Shown here: positions 1 through 9,249 of the stretch, in pieces | Numbering within the stretch: the first letter of the stretch is position 1 | Layout: each line of letters starts with the position of its first letter | Made by a program: the position numbers and the translations under genes | Assembly: GCA_004552595.1 (NCBI GenBank) | Contig: SFNX01000018.1 | Span: 1 to 25,718 of the forward strand | Length of the DNA: 25,718 nt | Reading direction: 5' to 3' | Source: Lachnospiraceae bacterium | GTDB lineage: Bacteria > Bacillota > Clostridia > Lachnospirales > Lachnospiraceae | The notes under the pieces: model-generated | The model's database searches: none | Seen by the model: the letters and a program-made list of their open reading frames with translations, nothing else | Told to the model about the DNA's origin: nothing

Positions 1-273
1 ATTCAGAACATTTGCTTACCGGCAGGTATTCCTGTAGTTGCAGGTGAGGAAGGTATCTGTGGTGGATGCGGTATCGCAACACTTTCAATCAGCTACTATG
101 ATCTTGGTACAGCAACAGGTAAGATGGCAGTTAAGGTTCTTAAGGGCGAAGCTAATATCTCAGAAATGCCTATAGAGTATGCACCTGAATTTACTAAGAA
201 GTACAATGCTGCTAACTGTGAAGCACTCGGAATTAAAGTACCGGATGATTATGTAGCAATTGAGGCAGAATAA
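1..273 (+). CDS. ABC transporter substrate-binding protein, C-terminal part (TrpX-like family)
   Basis: This is the C-terminal 90 residues of an open frame that enters from the left edge and stops at TAA 271-273. The residues include a segment reading IPVVAGEEGICGGCGIATLS, followed by YYDLGTATGKMAVKVLKGE. This is typical of the substrate-binding proteins of the TrpX/COG2984 type, where the mature protein sits outside the membrane as a lipoprotein and hands its ligand to the permease. The next two genes encode the matching permease and ATPase, which supports the call. The N-terminus, signal peptide and most of the ligand pocket lie outside the window, so the substrate cannot be judged. Aromatic amino acids have been proposed for some members; that is family knowledge, not something seen here. 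Confidence 0.85.
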   Translation: MQNICLPAGIPVVAGEEGICGGCGIATLSISYYDLGTATGKMAVKVLKGEANISEMPIEYAPEFTKKYNAANCEALGIKVPDDYVAIEAE

Positions 274-321
274 TTATTTTAGGTAGTATTAAATTAAAGA
301 CAAATGTGATATTATAATTCG

Positions 322-340
322 CGGGCGTATTATACGCCCG
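322..340 (+). promoter_or_regulatory. Intercistronic hairpin between binding-protein and permease genes
   Basis: CGGGCGTA (322-329) and TACGCCCG (333-340) form a perfect 8-bp GC-rich stem with a 3-base loop. No run of T follows, so it is not a standard intrinsic terminator. Such hairpins after a binding-protein gene often stabilise the upstream mRNA so that more binding protein than permease is made. That role is inference. Confidence 0.5.
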
Positions 341-366
341 TGAATTGTATATTAAAGAGGTATAGC

Positions 367-1296
367 ATGAATTTTGTAAGTTTATTGAATGCAATGCCCG
401 GTGCACTGGCACAGGGACTTATATGGGGTATCACTGCAATCGGAATTTATATTACATATAAAGTATTAGATATTGCCGACCTTACAGTTGATGGTTCTCT
501 TGGAACAGGCGGCGCGGTATGCATTATGATGATGATGTCAGGACATAATGTGTATGTTTCAATGTTAGTTGCCATGATGGCCGGAATGCTTACGGGACTT
601 GTTACCGGAATATTTCACACATTTATGGGTATTCCTGCAATACTTGCCGGTATTTTAACACAGCTTGGATTGTATTCAGTAAATTTAAAAATAATGGGAA
701 AGTCAAATCAGGCGATAAATGTTGATAAATACGACCTGATGGTTTCGTTAAGATATATTAAAAACGTCGCAATTTATCAAAACACGATATTACTAGTCGC
801 TTTGGTTGTAATCATACTCATTGCAGTGCTTTACTGGTTTTTCGGGACAGAACTTGGTTCATCACTTCGTGCAACAGGCTGTAATGCAGGTATGGCAAGA
901 GCCCAGGGAATTAATACAGATTTTGCTAAGGTATTAGGACTTATGATTTCGAACGGCCTTGTTGCATTTTCAGGCTCCCTTCTTGCACAGTATCAGGGAT
1001 TTGCGGATATCAATATGGGACGAGGATGTATCGTTATCGGTCTTGCAGCTGTAATTATCGGAGAGGCTGTATTTGCATTTTTCCACAATTTTGCAGCAAA
1101 GCTTTTGGCAGTAACACTTGGTTCTGTAATTTATTATTTCGTATACAACGTCGTAATCTGGCTTGGAATCGACGCGGATTTATTAAAGCTTCTCTCGGCT
1201 ATCGTTGTTGCTATATTCCTTGCAACTCCGTATTTAAGAAGCAAGTACATGCCTAAGAAGGCAGTTAAGAAAATAACAGACGGGGAGGGCGCATAA
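367..1296 (+). CDS. ABC transporter permease (COG4120-like)
   Basis: A 309-residue integral membrane protein rich in hydrophobic helices. The early segment with YKVLDIADLTVDGSLGTGGA matches the conserved N-terminal region of the permeases paired with TrpX-type binding proteins, and the segment around ARAQGINTDFAKVLGLMISN matches the cytoplasmic loop that contacts the ATPase. The start at ATG 367 is preferred because AAAGAGG lies six bases upstream at 354-360. A GTG at 340 would add nine residues but sits at the base of the preceding hairpin and has no ribosome binding site. The gene lies between the binding protein and the ATPase (1 base before the latter) and is probably co-transcribed with both. 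Substrate unknown. Confidence 0.88.
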   Translation: MNFVSLLNAMPGALAQGLIWGITAIGIYITYKVLDIADLTVDGSLGTGGAVCIMMMMSGHNVYVSMLVAMMAGMLTGLVTGIFHTFMGIPAILAGILTQLGLYSVNLKIMGKSNQAINVDKYDLMVSLRYIKNVAIYQNTILLVALVVIILIAVLYWFFGTELGSSLRATGCNAGMARAQGINTDFAKVLGLMISNGLVAFSGSLLAQYQGFADINMGRGCIVIGLAAVIIGEAVFAFFHNFAAKLLAVTLGSVIYYFVYNVVIWLGIDADLLKLLSAIVVAIFLATPYLRSKYMPKKAVKKITDGEGA

Positions 1297-1297
1297 T

Positions 1298-2092
1298 ATG
1301 TTAAAAGTATCACATGTAAGCAAGACATTTAATGCCGGTACGGTTAATGAAAAGCTCGCTCTTGATGATTTTTCAATAACAATTAACGAAGGCGATTTTA
1401 TCACGGTTATTGGTGGTAACGGAGCAGGAAAGTCAACTTTTATGAATGCAGTTGCAGGTGTATGGAGAGTTGATGAGGGGAAGATTGAGATTGACGGAGA
1501 GGATGTAACTTCGCTTCCTGAACATAAGAGAGCTAAGTATTTAGGAAGAGTATTTCAGGATCCGATGCTTGGAACTGCCGCAACAATGGAAATTCAGGAA
1601 AATCTTGCACTTGCAAAGAGGCGTGGACTTTCAAGAACGCTTAAGCCGGGAATTACTAAAAAAGAGATAAAAGAATATAAGGAAATGCTTAAGATTCTTG
1701 ACCTTGGACTTGAAGACAGAATGACTACAAAAGTAGGACTTCTTTCAGGCGGACAGAGACAGGCGCTTACACTCCTTATGGCGACACTTAAAAAGCCAAA
1801 GCTTTTGTTGCTCGATGAGCATACTGCAGCGCTTGATCCTAAGACAGCAGCTAAGGTACTTGAGATTACCGATAAGATTGTTAAGAGAGATAATCTCACA
1901 ACACTTATGATCACACATAATATGAAGGATGCCATAATGCATGGCAACAGATTGATTATGCTTAATGACGGTAAGATAATTCTTGATATTTCGGGTGAAG
2001 AGAAGAAAAATCTTACAGTGGCAGATCTTCTTAAAAAGTTCGAGCTAGCCAGTGGAGAAGAGTTTACAAACGACAAAGCAATACTTGGATAA
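1298..2092 (+). CDS. ABC transporter ATP-binding protein (COG1101-like)
   Basis: A 264-residue cytoplasmic ATPase that powers the preceding permease. It has a complete set of ABC motifs: Walker A GGNGAGKST near residues 39-47, a Q-loop in RVFQDPMLGTAA, signature LSGGQRQALTL, Walker B LLLLDEHTAALD, and the switch histidine in THNM. The Glu-His in the Walker B region (DEHTAALDP) instead of DEPT is characteristic of this transporter subfamily. ATG 1298 follows GGGGAGGG just before the permease stop, so the two genes are translationally coupled. A strong terminator follows, which makes this the last gene of the transporter operon. Confidence 0.9.
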   Translation: MLKVSHVSKTFNAGTVNEKLALDDFSITINEGDFITVIGGNGAGKSTFMNAVAGVWRVDEGKIEIDGEDVTSLPEHKRAKYLGRVFQDPMLGTAATMEIQENLALAKRRGLSRTLKPGITKKEIKEYKEMLKILDLGLEDRMTTKVGLLSGGQRQALTLLMATLKKPKLLLLDEHTAALDPKTAAKVLEITDKIVKRDNLTTLMITHNMKDAIMHGNRLIMLNDGKIILDISGEEKKNLTVADLLKKFELASGEEFTNDKAILG

Positions 2093-2105
2093 TTTGAATT
2101 AATCA

Positions 2106-2130
2106 TAGACCGGCAATGCCGGTCTATTTT
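2106..2130 (+). terminator. Intrinsic terminator of the ABC transporter operon
   Basis: TAGACCGGC (2106-2114) pairs perfectly with GCCGGTCTA (2118-2126) across the loop AAT, followed by TTTT. It sits 13 bases after the ATPase stop codon. Confidence 0.9.
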
Positions 2131-2150
2131 GTTGTCATTATCCTCAATAG

Positions 2151-2179
2151 TTGTTTATTTAAGTAAAATAGTGTAAAAT
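2151..2179 (+). promoter_or_regulatory. Sigma-A-type promoter of the 13-gene operon
   Basis: TTGTTT (2151-2156) and TAAAAT (2174-2179) are separated by 17 bases, between a terminator and the first gene of a long same-strand block. The start site would be near 2186, giving a leader of about 25 bases. I found no other candidate promoter of this quality in the gap. Internal promoters inside the operon cannot be excluded. Confidence 0.6.
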
Positions 2180-2210
2180 TAAAGTGTGTGTACGCTGGGA
2201 GGAAATATAT

Positions 2211-3437
2211 ATGTTTGCTACACTTATTCCATTATTTGACGAGACTCTGGCAGTATCCGGATATTCGTTATTTTCACAGAAAAAGAATAATCTTCTTACA
2301 CCATCCCTTCTTGGAACGGGTGAGAATGACGGAGCGGGAGTAGTTGCCGGATTCGAGATAATTAATACAATTGGAGCGGATGCTATTTCAAGGGGCAAGA
2401 TTATATTTGTCCCTCTTAATAATATGTCTGTATTTTCTGATATTGAGGAGCAGTGCAAAATACCTCATAAGAGTGTCGCACTTTTACTTGATAACAGCGT
2501 TAAGCCTGAAATGATGTTCATAAACAGAATTAAGGAACTTAAGGCATCAGGCTTTACACTTGCAATCAGAAAGCTTAATATTCCTGATTTTGAACCATAC
2601 AGGGAAGTGCTTTCATTAATTGATTATATAATTCTTGACTATAAGAAGATTGCCAACATCGATGCGGCTAAGATGTATTTTGGAAGGATTTATCCAAATA
2701 TCAGACTTGTTGCGGGTAACCTTGACAGTATGGATGCGTTTGAAGACTTAGTTGACGGTGGCGGATATACACTTTTCGAGGGTGATTTTTACAGATTGCC
2801 TATTACTAAGGGCGATACTGAAGTATCACCGCTTAAGGCTAACTACATTGAACTTTTAAATGTAGTTAATAAACCTGATTTCGAGCTTACTAAGGCAGCT
2901 GACGTAATTGGACGTGACACGGCGTTAGTTATCGATCTTCTTAAGATGGTTAATAAAATTGCAATCAATTCAGAGATTACTTCAATCAGACATGCGGCAG
3001 CAATGCTTGGTCAGAGAGAACTTAAGAAATGGATCAACACAGCAGTTGCTAATCAGCTTTGCACAGACAGACCTAACGAGATTACAAGACTCTCACTTAT
3101 AAGAGCTAAGTTCTGTGAGAATCTTGCCGGCGCATTTAGCTGTAAGGATAAGGATAATGAACTGTTCTTAACAGGTCTTTTCTCGGTAATCGATTTAATT
3201 CTTAATCAGCCTATGGAAGAGGCGTTAAAGCTTGTATATCTTCCTAAGGAGATTAGCGATGCACTTACGCTTAATGAGGGCCAGCTCGCTAAGGTGCTTG
3301 ATTTTGCGAAAGCATATGAGCAGGCTAACTGGACTGAGGCATCAAGAATTCTTGTTATTGAAGGCATAGACAGTAATGATACATACAAAGCTTATGTTGA
3401 TGCACTAGACTGGTATGCTAAGATGTTTTCTAAGTGA
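2211..3437 (+). CDS. Degenerate EAL plus HDOD domain protein (YuxH-like)
   Basis: A 408-residue soluble signalling protein. Residues about 1-200 resemble the EAL fold of c-di-GMP phosphodiesterases (for example IDYIILDYKKI and GYTLFEGDFY near its end), but the EAL signature and the usual catalytic Glu, Asp and Lys positions are absent, so hydrolysis of c-di-GMP is unlikely. Residues about 210-390 match HDOD, with NKPDFELTKAADVIGRD and LKMVNKIAINSEITSIRHA. The start ATG 2211 is preceded by GGGAGGAA at 2197-2204; an in-frame GTG at 2184 lacks a ribosome binding site. It is the first gene of the long operon, five bases ahead of priA. It may act as a protein-protein regulator; no target can be read from the sequence. 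Confidence 0.82.
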   Translation: MFATLIPLFDETLAVSGYSLFSQKKNNLLTPSLLGTGENDGAGVVAGFEIINTIGADAISRGKIIFVPLNNMSVFSDIEEQCKIPHKSVALLLDNSVKPEMMFINRIKELKASGFTLAIRKLNIPDFEPYREVLSLIDYIILDYKKIANIDAAKMYFGRIYPNIRLVAGNLDSMDAFEDLVDGGGYTLFEGDFYRLPITKGDTEVSPLKANYIELLNVVNKPDFELTKAADVIGRDTALVIDLLKMVNKIAINSEITSIRHAAAMLGQRELKKWINTAVANQLCTDRPNEITRLSLIRAKFCENLAGAFSCKDKDNELFLTGLFSVIDLILNQPMEEALKLVYLPKEISDALTLNEGQLAKVLDFAKAYEQANWTEASRILVIEGIDSNDTYKAYVDALDWYAKMFSK

Positions 3438-3442
3438 TTTAG

Positions 3443-5671
3443 ATGAAATACGCCAATATTATTGTTAACATATCTAATGAAAATTTAGACAGGACTTTTC
3501 AGTACATTATTCCATCTCCACTGCAATCTGTAGTGGAGATTGGTTCTTTAGTGAGGATTCCATTCGGTAAATCTAACAGAATAATCGAAGGCTATGTAAT
3601 CGATATTGTTAATACTCCTGAGTTTGATAAGGACAAGCTTAAGGAAGTCATCGATGTTATTGTCGACTCTAAAGTGACTGAATCAAGGCTTATAAAGCTT
3701 GCCGCTTTTATTCGTGAAAATTACGGCTCTACAATGATTAATGCATTAAAGATTGTTTTGCCGGTCAAGAAAAAAATTAAAGAAAAGCAGGAGAAGAGCA
3801 TCATCCTAAACATTTCAGAGGAAGAGGCAAAAGAAAAGCTGGTACTTTTTACAAAAAAGCACCAGAATGCAAGGGTAAGACTGCTTACCGAGCTTATTAA
3901 AGAAAAAGTTCTTGATTACAGCCTTGTAACATCAAAGCTTAACATTTCAAAAGCGACTATTACATATCTTACCGAGCAGGAAATTGTAAAAACAGAATCG
4001 AAGCGAATCTATCGGAATGCAGCAATCGGCGAAATGTCGGCAAATAAAACTATTCTCAATGAACATCAGCAGATAATTGCAGATGACATCATAAAGGATA
4101 TACGTAATTTGACTCCTAAGAAATATCTTATTCGTGGAATTACAGGTTCCGGTAAGACTGAAATCTATATGGAAGTAATTGATGAAGTAATAAGACAGGG
4201 CAGACAGGCAATCGTTCTTATTCCTGAAATCGCGCTTACATATCAGACTGTAATGAGATTTTACAAACGATACGGGGACAGAGTATCTACGCTTCATTCG
4301 AAACTTTCACAAGGTGAAAAGTATGATCAGTTTGAGAGAGCCAAAAATCATGAAATTGATGTGATGATCGGGCCAAGGTCTGCTTTATTTGTTCCGTTTG
4401 ACAATATTGGTGTAATAGTTATTGATGAAGAACATGAGGGCTCTTACAAATCAGAGAAAATGCCAAGGTATCATGCAAGGGAAGTTGCAGGGGAACTTGC
4501 AAGACTCCACAATGCAGCACTTGTTTTAGGTTCTGCAACTCCTTCTGTCAATGCATATTATGAAGCAAAAAAAGGAGAGTATAAATTATACGAGCTCAAT
4601 AAAAGAGCTAAGGAAGCAAAGCTTGCTAATGTTAAGATTGTTGATTTGAGGGAAGAACTAAAATCAGGCAATAAGACGATGTTTTCAAGGTCTCTTAGAG
4701 AAAAAATGGAAGAGAGGCTTCTTAAAGGCGAACAGATAATGCTCTTCTTAAACAGGAGAGGGTACAATGGCTCTGTTTCATGCAGGGCATGCGGAGAAGT
4801 AATAAAATGTCCGCATTGTGATGTGTCGCTTTCGGAACATAAAAGAGAAAATAAACTGGTATGTCACTACTGCGGATATTCAACGGGCTTAGTAAATCAA
4901 TGTCCAAGCTGTGGTTCAACAATGGTTGCCGGGCTTAGAATCGGCACTGAAAAGGTCGAGGAAAAGATTAAAGAAATGTTCCCTATGGCTAATGTGCTTA
5001 GAATGGATGGGGATACAACCAAAAATAAAGACAGCTACAATAATATCTTAAGTGCATTTGCGAATAAAGAAGCAGATATTCTTATCGGGACACAGATGAT
5101 AGTAAAAGGTCACGATTTTCCATATGTTACACTCGTAGGAATAATGCTTGCAGATTTATCGCTGAATGTGAATGATTACAGGGCATCGGAGAGAACGTTC
5201 CAGCTTATAACGCAGGCAGCCGGAAGAGCCGGCAGAGGAGAAATCCCGGGAGACGTTGTCATACAGACGTATTGTCCTGATGACTTTAGTATTGTTGCAG
5301 CATCACATCAGGATTATAAAGAGTTCTATGACGAGGAGATTTCATATAGGAAGATGCTTATGTATCCGCCATATGGGCAGATGATGTTAATTATGCTTGA
5401 AAGTGACGACTATGACAGTGTTCTTAAGTACTCTGAATATTTGGCAGGAAAAATAAAAAGTGATATAATCACAGAGAATTTTAAGGCAATAATAATCGGT
5501 CCTGCCGATGCAAATATTGTCAAGGTTTCAGACATATTCAGGCGTGTTTTATATGTTAAGGCACGTGAATATGAAAAGCTTGTTTATATTAAGGATTATA
5601 TTGAGAATAATTTATCATCAGATGATAGAATAAGGATCAGCTTTGATTTTAATCCTATGAATTCGATTTAA
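3443..5671 (+). CDS. priA: Primosomal protein N', replication restart helicase PriA
   Basis: A 742-residue superfamily 2 helicase that reloads the replisome at stalled forks. Seen in order are an N-terminal DNA-binding region starting ANIIVNISNENLDRTFQYII, Walker A GITGSGKTE at residues 232-240, DEEH at 328-331, and paired zinc-binding cysteines (CRACGEVIKCPHCD, then CHYCG and CPSCG). The helicase motif QAAGRAGRG follows. Length is normal for Firmicute PriA. ATG 3443 lies five bases after the stop of the upstream gene and has no clear Shine-Dalgarno sequence, so translation probably depends on coupling to the gene before it. Def follows 13 bases downstream, as in most Firmicutes. Confidence 0.97.
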   Translation: MKYANIIVNISNENLDRTFQYIIPSPLQSVVEIGSLVRIPFGKSNRIIEGYVIDIVNTPEFDKDKLKEVIDVIVDSKVTESRLIKLAAFIRENYGSTMINALKIVLPVKKKIKEKQEKSIILNISEEEAKEKLVLFTKKHQNARVRLLTELIKEKVLDYSLVTSKLNISKATITYLTEQEIVKTESKRIYRNAAIGEMSANKTILNEHQQIIADDIIKDIRNLTPKKYLIRGITGSGKTEIYMEVIDEVIRQGRQAIVLIPEIALTYQTVMRFYKRYGDRVSTLHSKLSQGEKYDQFERAKNHEIDVMIGPRSALFVPFDNIGVIVIDEEHEGSYKSEKMPRYHAREVAGELARLHNAALVLGSATPSVNAYYEAKKGEYKLYELNKRAKEAKLANVKIVDLREELKSGNKTMFSRSLREKMEERLLKGEQIMLFLNRRGYNGSVSCRACGEVIKCPHCDVSLSEHKRENKLVCHYCGYSTGLVNQCPSCGSTMVAGLRIGTEKVEEKIKEMFPMANVLRMDGDTTKNKDSYNNILSAFANKEADILIGTQMIVKGHDFPYVTLVGIMLADLSLNVNDYRASERTFQLITQAAGRAGRGEIPGDVVIQTYCPDDFSIVAASHQDYKEFYDEEISYRKMLMYPPYGQMMLIMLESDDYDSVLKYSEYLAGKIKSDIITENFKAIIIGPADANIVKVSDIFRRVLYVKAREYEKLVYIKDYIENNLSSDDRIRISFDFNPMNSI

Positions 5672-5684
5672 GGAGGAAAACATT

Positions 5685-6200
5685 TTGGCTTTAAGGGATA
5701 TAAGGGAAATAGGAGAGGAATGCCTTACTAAAAAGTGCAAGGAAGTCAAAGAAATGACAGACAGACTCCGTATTCTTATCGGAGATATGATTGATACAAT
5801 GCATGAAGCAGAGGGTGTCGGTCTTGCAGCACCACAGGTTGGCATTTTAAGACGAATTGTAGTAATAGATGTTTCAGAAGAAGGCAATGAGCCGATTGTT
5901 CTTATTAACCCTGAAATAATTGAGAAAAGGGGCGAGCAGACAGGACCTGAGGGATGTCTGTCGGTTCCCGGTAAGACAGGAATGGTAACAAGAGCAGAAT
6001 ATGTAAAAGCGAAGGCTCTTGACATAGACATGAACCCGATAGAAGTTGAGGGAGAAGGTCTTCTTGCAAGGGCAATATGCCACGAACTTGACCACCTTGA
6101 CGGGCATCTTTATACAGAGCTTGTTGAAGGAAAGCTTATGACAAATGAAGAGTTTATGGAATATTTAAATGCCAATGCAAAAGAAGGGGATTCAGAATAA
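5685..6200 (+). CDS. def: Peptide deformylase
   Basis: A 171-residue metalloenzyme that removes the formyl group from the initiator methionine of new proteins. All three family motifs are present: GVGLAAPQVG, EGCLSVP with the metal ligand Cys91, and HELDH with His133, Glu134 and His137. The start is TTG 5685, supported by a strong AAGGAGG at 5670-5676 that overlaps the priA stop codon; no ATG lies nearby in frame. The stop overlaps the start of fmt, so formylation and deformylation enzymes are translated together. Confidence 0.97.
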   Translation: MALRDIREIGEECLTKKCKEVKEMTDRLRILIGDMIDTMHEAEGVGLAAPQVGILRRIVVIDVSEEGNEPIVLINPEIIEKRGEQTGPEGCLSVPGKTGMVTRAEYVKAKALDIDMNPIEVEGEGLLARAICHELDHLDGHLYTELVEGKLMTNEEFMEYLNANAKEGDSE

Positions 6201-7129
6201 TGAAAGTTTTATTTATGGGTACTCCCGAAATTGCAGCGACAATTCTTGATGCAATTATAAATAGTGAGCATGAAGTTGTAGGCGTAGTAACACAGGAAGA
6301 CAAGCCAAAGGGCAGAGGCAAAAATTTATGCGCACCTCCGGTCAAGGAGCTTGCGCTTTCACACGGAATCGAGGTTTTTCAGCCACATATAATTAAAGAG
6401 GAGTCTGCAATACAAAGACTTAGAGACTTTAATGCAGATATATTTGTAGTTGCGGCATACGGCAAAATCTTATCAAAGGAGATACTTGATATTCCAAAGT
6501 ATGGCTGCATTAACGCACATGCATCACTTCTTCCTAAATACAGAGGTGCAGCTCCTATCCAGTGGGCTATTATCGATGGTGAAAAGCTTACAGGCGTTAC
6601 AATAATGCAGATGGATGAAGGACTTGATACAGGTGATATGCTTTTCAAGGATGCAGTTGAAATAGCGGATGATGATACAGCGGATACGCTTTATGATAAG
6701 CTTTCGGTTTGTGGTGCAAATCTTATTCTTGAAGCACTTAAAAGAATTGAGTCAGGAGATATCCATCCGATCAAGCAGGATGACTCACAGGCTACATATG
6801 CAAAAATGCTTGATAAGACGCTTGGAAGAATTAACTTTAACAAACCGGCTGTAGAGATCGAAAGACTTGTAAGAGGTCTTAATTCATGGCCGGGAACTTA
6901 TACATATATTAATGATAAGTCGTTAAAAATATGGAAGTGTGCACTTACTGATATCAGATCAAACGGAGAGCCCGGAACAATACACAGTGCAGATAACGGA
7001 AGACTTTTTGTAAATACGCTTGATAATGCGCTTGAGCTTTTAGAAGTTCAACTTGAAGGGAAAAAGCGAATGGATGTTAAGTCTTTTATGCTTGGATATA
7101 AAGTGGAAGCAGGACTTAAGCTATTATAG
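6200..7129 (+). CDS. fmt: Methionyl-tRNA formyltransferase
   Basis: A 309-residue enzyme that transfers a formyl group from 10-formyl-tetrahydrofolate to initiator Met-tRNA. The N-terminal catalytic domain shows VVTQEDKPKGRG, the folate-site segment NAHASLLPKYRGAAPIQWAI with the catalytic Asn and His, and DEGLDTGDML. The C-terminal tRNA-binding domain includes RLVRGLNSWPGTYTY. The ATG shares its A with the def stop codon (TAATG), showing translational coupling. Length is normal. Confidence 0.97.
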   Translation: MKVLFMGTPEIAATILDAIINSEHEVVGVVTQEDKPKGRGKNLCAPPVKELALSHGIEVFQPHIIKEESAIQRLRDFNADIFVVAAYGKILSKEILDIPKYGCINAHASLLPKYRGAAPIQWAIIDGEKLTGVTIMQMDEGLDTGDMLFKDAVEIADDDTADTLYDKLSVCGANLILEALKRIESGDIHPIKQDDSQATYAKMLDKTLGRINFNKPAVEIERLVRGLNSWPGTYTYINDKSLKIWKCALTDIRSNGEPGTIHSADNGRLFVNTLDNALELLEVQLEGKKRMDVKSFMLGYKVEAGLKLL

Positions 7130-7146
7130 AGAAAGGGAGGATTATT

Positions 7147-7902
7147 ATGATTAATTTGCTTTTATATGCGGCTGATGAACTTGGATACATTGGCGGATAC
7201 GGTGGATATTACTATGGATTTGACTGGACATATATATTAGTTATCATTGGCGCAATTATCACTTGTATTGCATCATCAAGAGTTAATTCAACCTTTAAAA
7301 AATATTCAAAATACAGAGCATCAATCGGCTGCACAGGCGCTGAAATCGCAAGGAGAATGCTTAATCAGGAAGGAATATATGATGTAAGCGTTGAGCATAT
7401 AAGCGGTAATCTTACGGACCATTACGATCCAAAGTCCAAGGTATTAAGATTATCGGATCCTGTATATAATTCAACTTCTGTTGCGGCAATTTCCGTTGCA
7501 GCACATGAATGCGGACATGCAATTCAGCATTCGGAGGGCTATGAGCCGCTTAAGATAAGAAGCGCAATTGTACCGGTAGCTAATTTTGGCTCTAAGGCAG
7601 GAATGTACATTATTATCGCAGGCTGTCTCTTATCGTTCTTTCAACCATTAATTACACTCGGAATTGTGCTTTTTTCATTTGGAATGATATTCCAGCTTGT
7701 GACACTTCCGGTTGAATTCAATGCTTCAAGCAGAGCGCTTAACGTACTTGAAGAGTCAGGCTGGCTTGTAGACGAAGAAAATAAAATGGCAGGAAAGGTT
7801 TTAAAGGCGGCAGCATATACATATGTTGCAGCAGCAGCGGCATCAATTCTTTCAGTGTTAAGACTTATCCTGTTATTTGGTAGATCAAAAAGTGACGACT
7901 GA
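7147..7902 (+). CDS. Membrane zinc metallopeptidase (YugP family)
   Basis: A 251-residue membrane protein. An N-terminal hydrophobic segment (about residues 25-45) is followed by the zinc-binding HECGHAIQH motif at about residues 119-127, then two hydrophobic helices, the conserved LPVEFNASSRAL segment, and a C-terminal hydrophobic stretch. This is the family annotated as neutral zinc metallopeptidase or YugP; its substrates are not established. The start has AAAGGGAGG upstream with good spacing. The first 25 residues are unusually rich in Gly and Tyr. Position between fmt and rsmB is common in clostridia and suggests steady expression with the translation genes. Confidence 0.9.
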   Translation: MINLLLYAADELGYIGGYGGYYYGFDWTYILVIIGAIITCIASSRVNSTFKKYSKYRASIGCTGAEIARRMLNQEGIYDVSVEHISGNLTDHYDPKSKVLRLSDPVYNSTSVAAISVAAHECGHAIQHSEGYEPLKIRSAIVPVANFGSKAGMYIIIAGCLLSFFQPLITLGIVLFSFGMIFQLVTLPVEFNASSRALNVLEESGWLVDEENKMAGKVLKAAAYTYVAAAAASILSVLRLILLFGRSKSDD

Positions 7903-7920
7903 TTTATAAGGGAAAACTAA

Positions 7921-9249
7921 ATGCCTGATAACAGAGAGATAGTTTTAGAAGCGCTTCTTTTGCATGACAAGGGCGAATACGCGGATAAAATTATTAAAAG
8001 CATACTTGATAAATATTCATATCTTGAGAGATTTGAGAGAGGCTTTATCAATCGTGTCTTTACGGGCACGGTTGAGAGAAGGCTTTCTCTTGAGTTTATA
8101 CTAAACCATTATTCAACCGTAAAAGTTAATAAGCAAAAGCCTGTAATAAGGGCAATTTTACTTATGAGCACATATCAGATTCTGTTTATGGAGCAGATTC
8201 CGGATTCGGCTGCAATCAATGAAGCGGTCAAGCTTGCCAAGAAGAAACGGTTCAATGGCTTAACAGGATTCGTCAACGCTGTCTTAAGGCAGATTTCAAG
8301 GAATAAAGAAAACATCGACAGCTTATTTTTTGAGCTTAAATGTGATGAAGTAAAGCTTTTCTCAGCTAAGTATTCATGTCCTGAGTGGCTTTGCAAGCAT
8401 TATTTAAGCGAACTTGGGGCAAAAACGACAGAGCAGATTCTTATTAACTCGCTTACAGACAGAAAGATATGTGCCCGCACAAATTTGTCGCGTATTTCTA
8501 CTGATGCACTTATTGATAAGCTTACAAAAGAAGGCATAGTGTGCGAGAGGATAGATGGATTTGATTCCTTTTACATTACGGCAAATGAAGGACTTTCAAA
8601 TATTGATAGCTTTAATCAAGGGCTCTTTTGCATACAGGATTTAAGCTCACAAAGGATCGTTAATGACGAAGTTAAGGAAAGACTTAAAAATGCTGAGCTT
8701 GTTATAGATGTATGTGCGGCTCCCGGTGGTAAGACCTGCCATATAGCTGACATGGCAAAGTTTCTTAACAGTGGATTAAAGATCATTTCAAGAGACTTAA
8801 CAGACAGTAAGGTTGAAAAGATAGAAGAAAACACGGATAGATGCGGTTTTGACAATGTGAGTACATGTGTATGGGACGCACTTAGGGAAGATGAAAGCTT
8901 ACTTGAGAAGGCTGATATAGTAATAGCTGATGTACCGTGTTCAGGACTTGGTGTAATCGGAAGAAAGGTTGACATAAAATACCGTGTGCAGCCTGAGGAT
9001 TTTAAGAGCCTTTCAAGTCTTCAAAAAGAAATAATTGATGTTGTATCAAAGTATGTGAAAAAGGGTGGAATGCTAATTTACTCTACGTGTACGGTCAACA
9101 ACGCCGAGAATAGCGAAAATGCAAAATGGATTGAAGAAAACTTGCCGTTTAGTTTAGTAAGTGAAGAACAGTATGTGAATGATAATCCTGATTATGACGG
9201 ATTTTACATTGCAAGATTTGTGAAAAATCAGTTTAGTAATGGTATATGA
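7921..9249 (+). CDS. rsmB: 16S rRNA (cytosine-967 C5)-methyltransferase
   Basis: A 442-residue enzyme with an N-terminal NusB-like RNA-binding domain (residues about 1-130) and a C-terminal SAM-dependent methyltransferase. The SAM site is VCAAPGGKTCHIADM. The two cysteines used by m5C methyltransferases are present: Cys340 in DVPCSGLGV and Cys390 in IYSTCTV. Length is typical for RsmB. Start ATG 7921 has AAGGG upstream. Its stop overlaps the rlmN start by four bases (ATGA). Confidence 0.95.
   Translation: MPDNREIVLEALLLHDKGEYADKIIKSILDKYSYLERFERGFINRVFTGTVERRLSLEFILNHYSTVKVNKQKPVIRAILLMSTYQILFMEQIPDSAAINEAVKLAKKKRFNGLTGFVNAVLRQISRNKENIDSLFFELKCDEVKLFSAKYSCPEWLCKHYLSELGAKTTEQILINSLTDRKICARTNLSRISTDALIDKLTKEGIVCERIDGFDSFYITANEGLSNIDSFNQGLFCIQDLSSQRIVNDEVKERLKNAELVIDVCAAPGGKTCHIADMAKFLNSGLKIISRDLTDSKVEKIEENTDRCGFDNVSTCVWDALREDESLLEKADIVIADVPCSGLGVIGRKVDIKYRVQPEDFKSLSSLQKEIIDVVSKYVKKGGMLIYSTCTVNNAENSENAKWIEENLPFSLVSEEQYVNDNPDYDGFYIARFVKNQFSNGI

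Noticed and set aside
322..340. Intrinsic terminator after the substrate-binding protein gene
   Set aside because: The hairpin is strong but no T run follows, and the permease and ATPase genes need the same transcript.
340..366. GTG start extending the permease by nine residues
   Set aside because: It falls in the hairpin and lacks a ribosome binding site, while ATG 367 has AAAGAGG six bases upstream.
1594..2106. Long minus-strand frame opposite the ABC ATPase
   Set aside because: It is a shadow of the ATPase gene, Ser-rich with no recognisable motif and no ribosome binding site.
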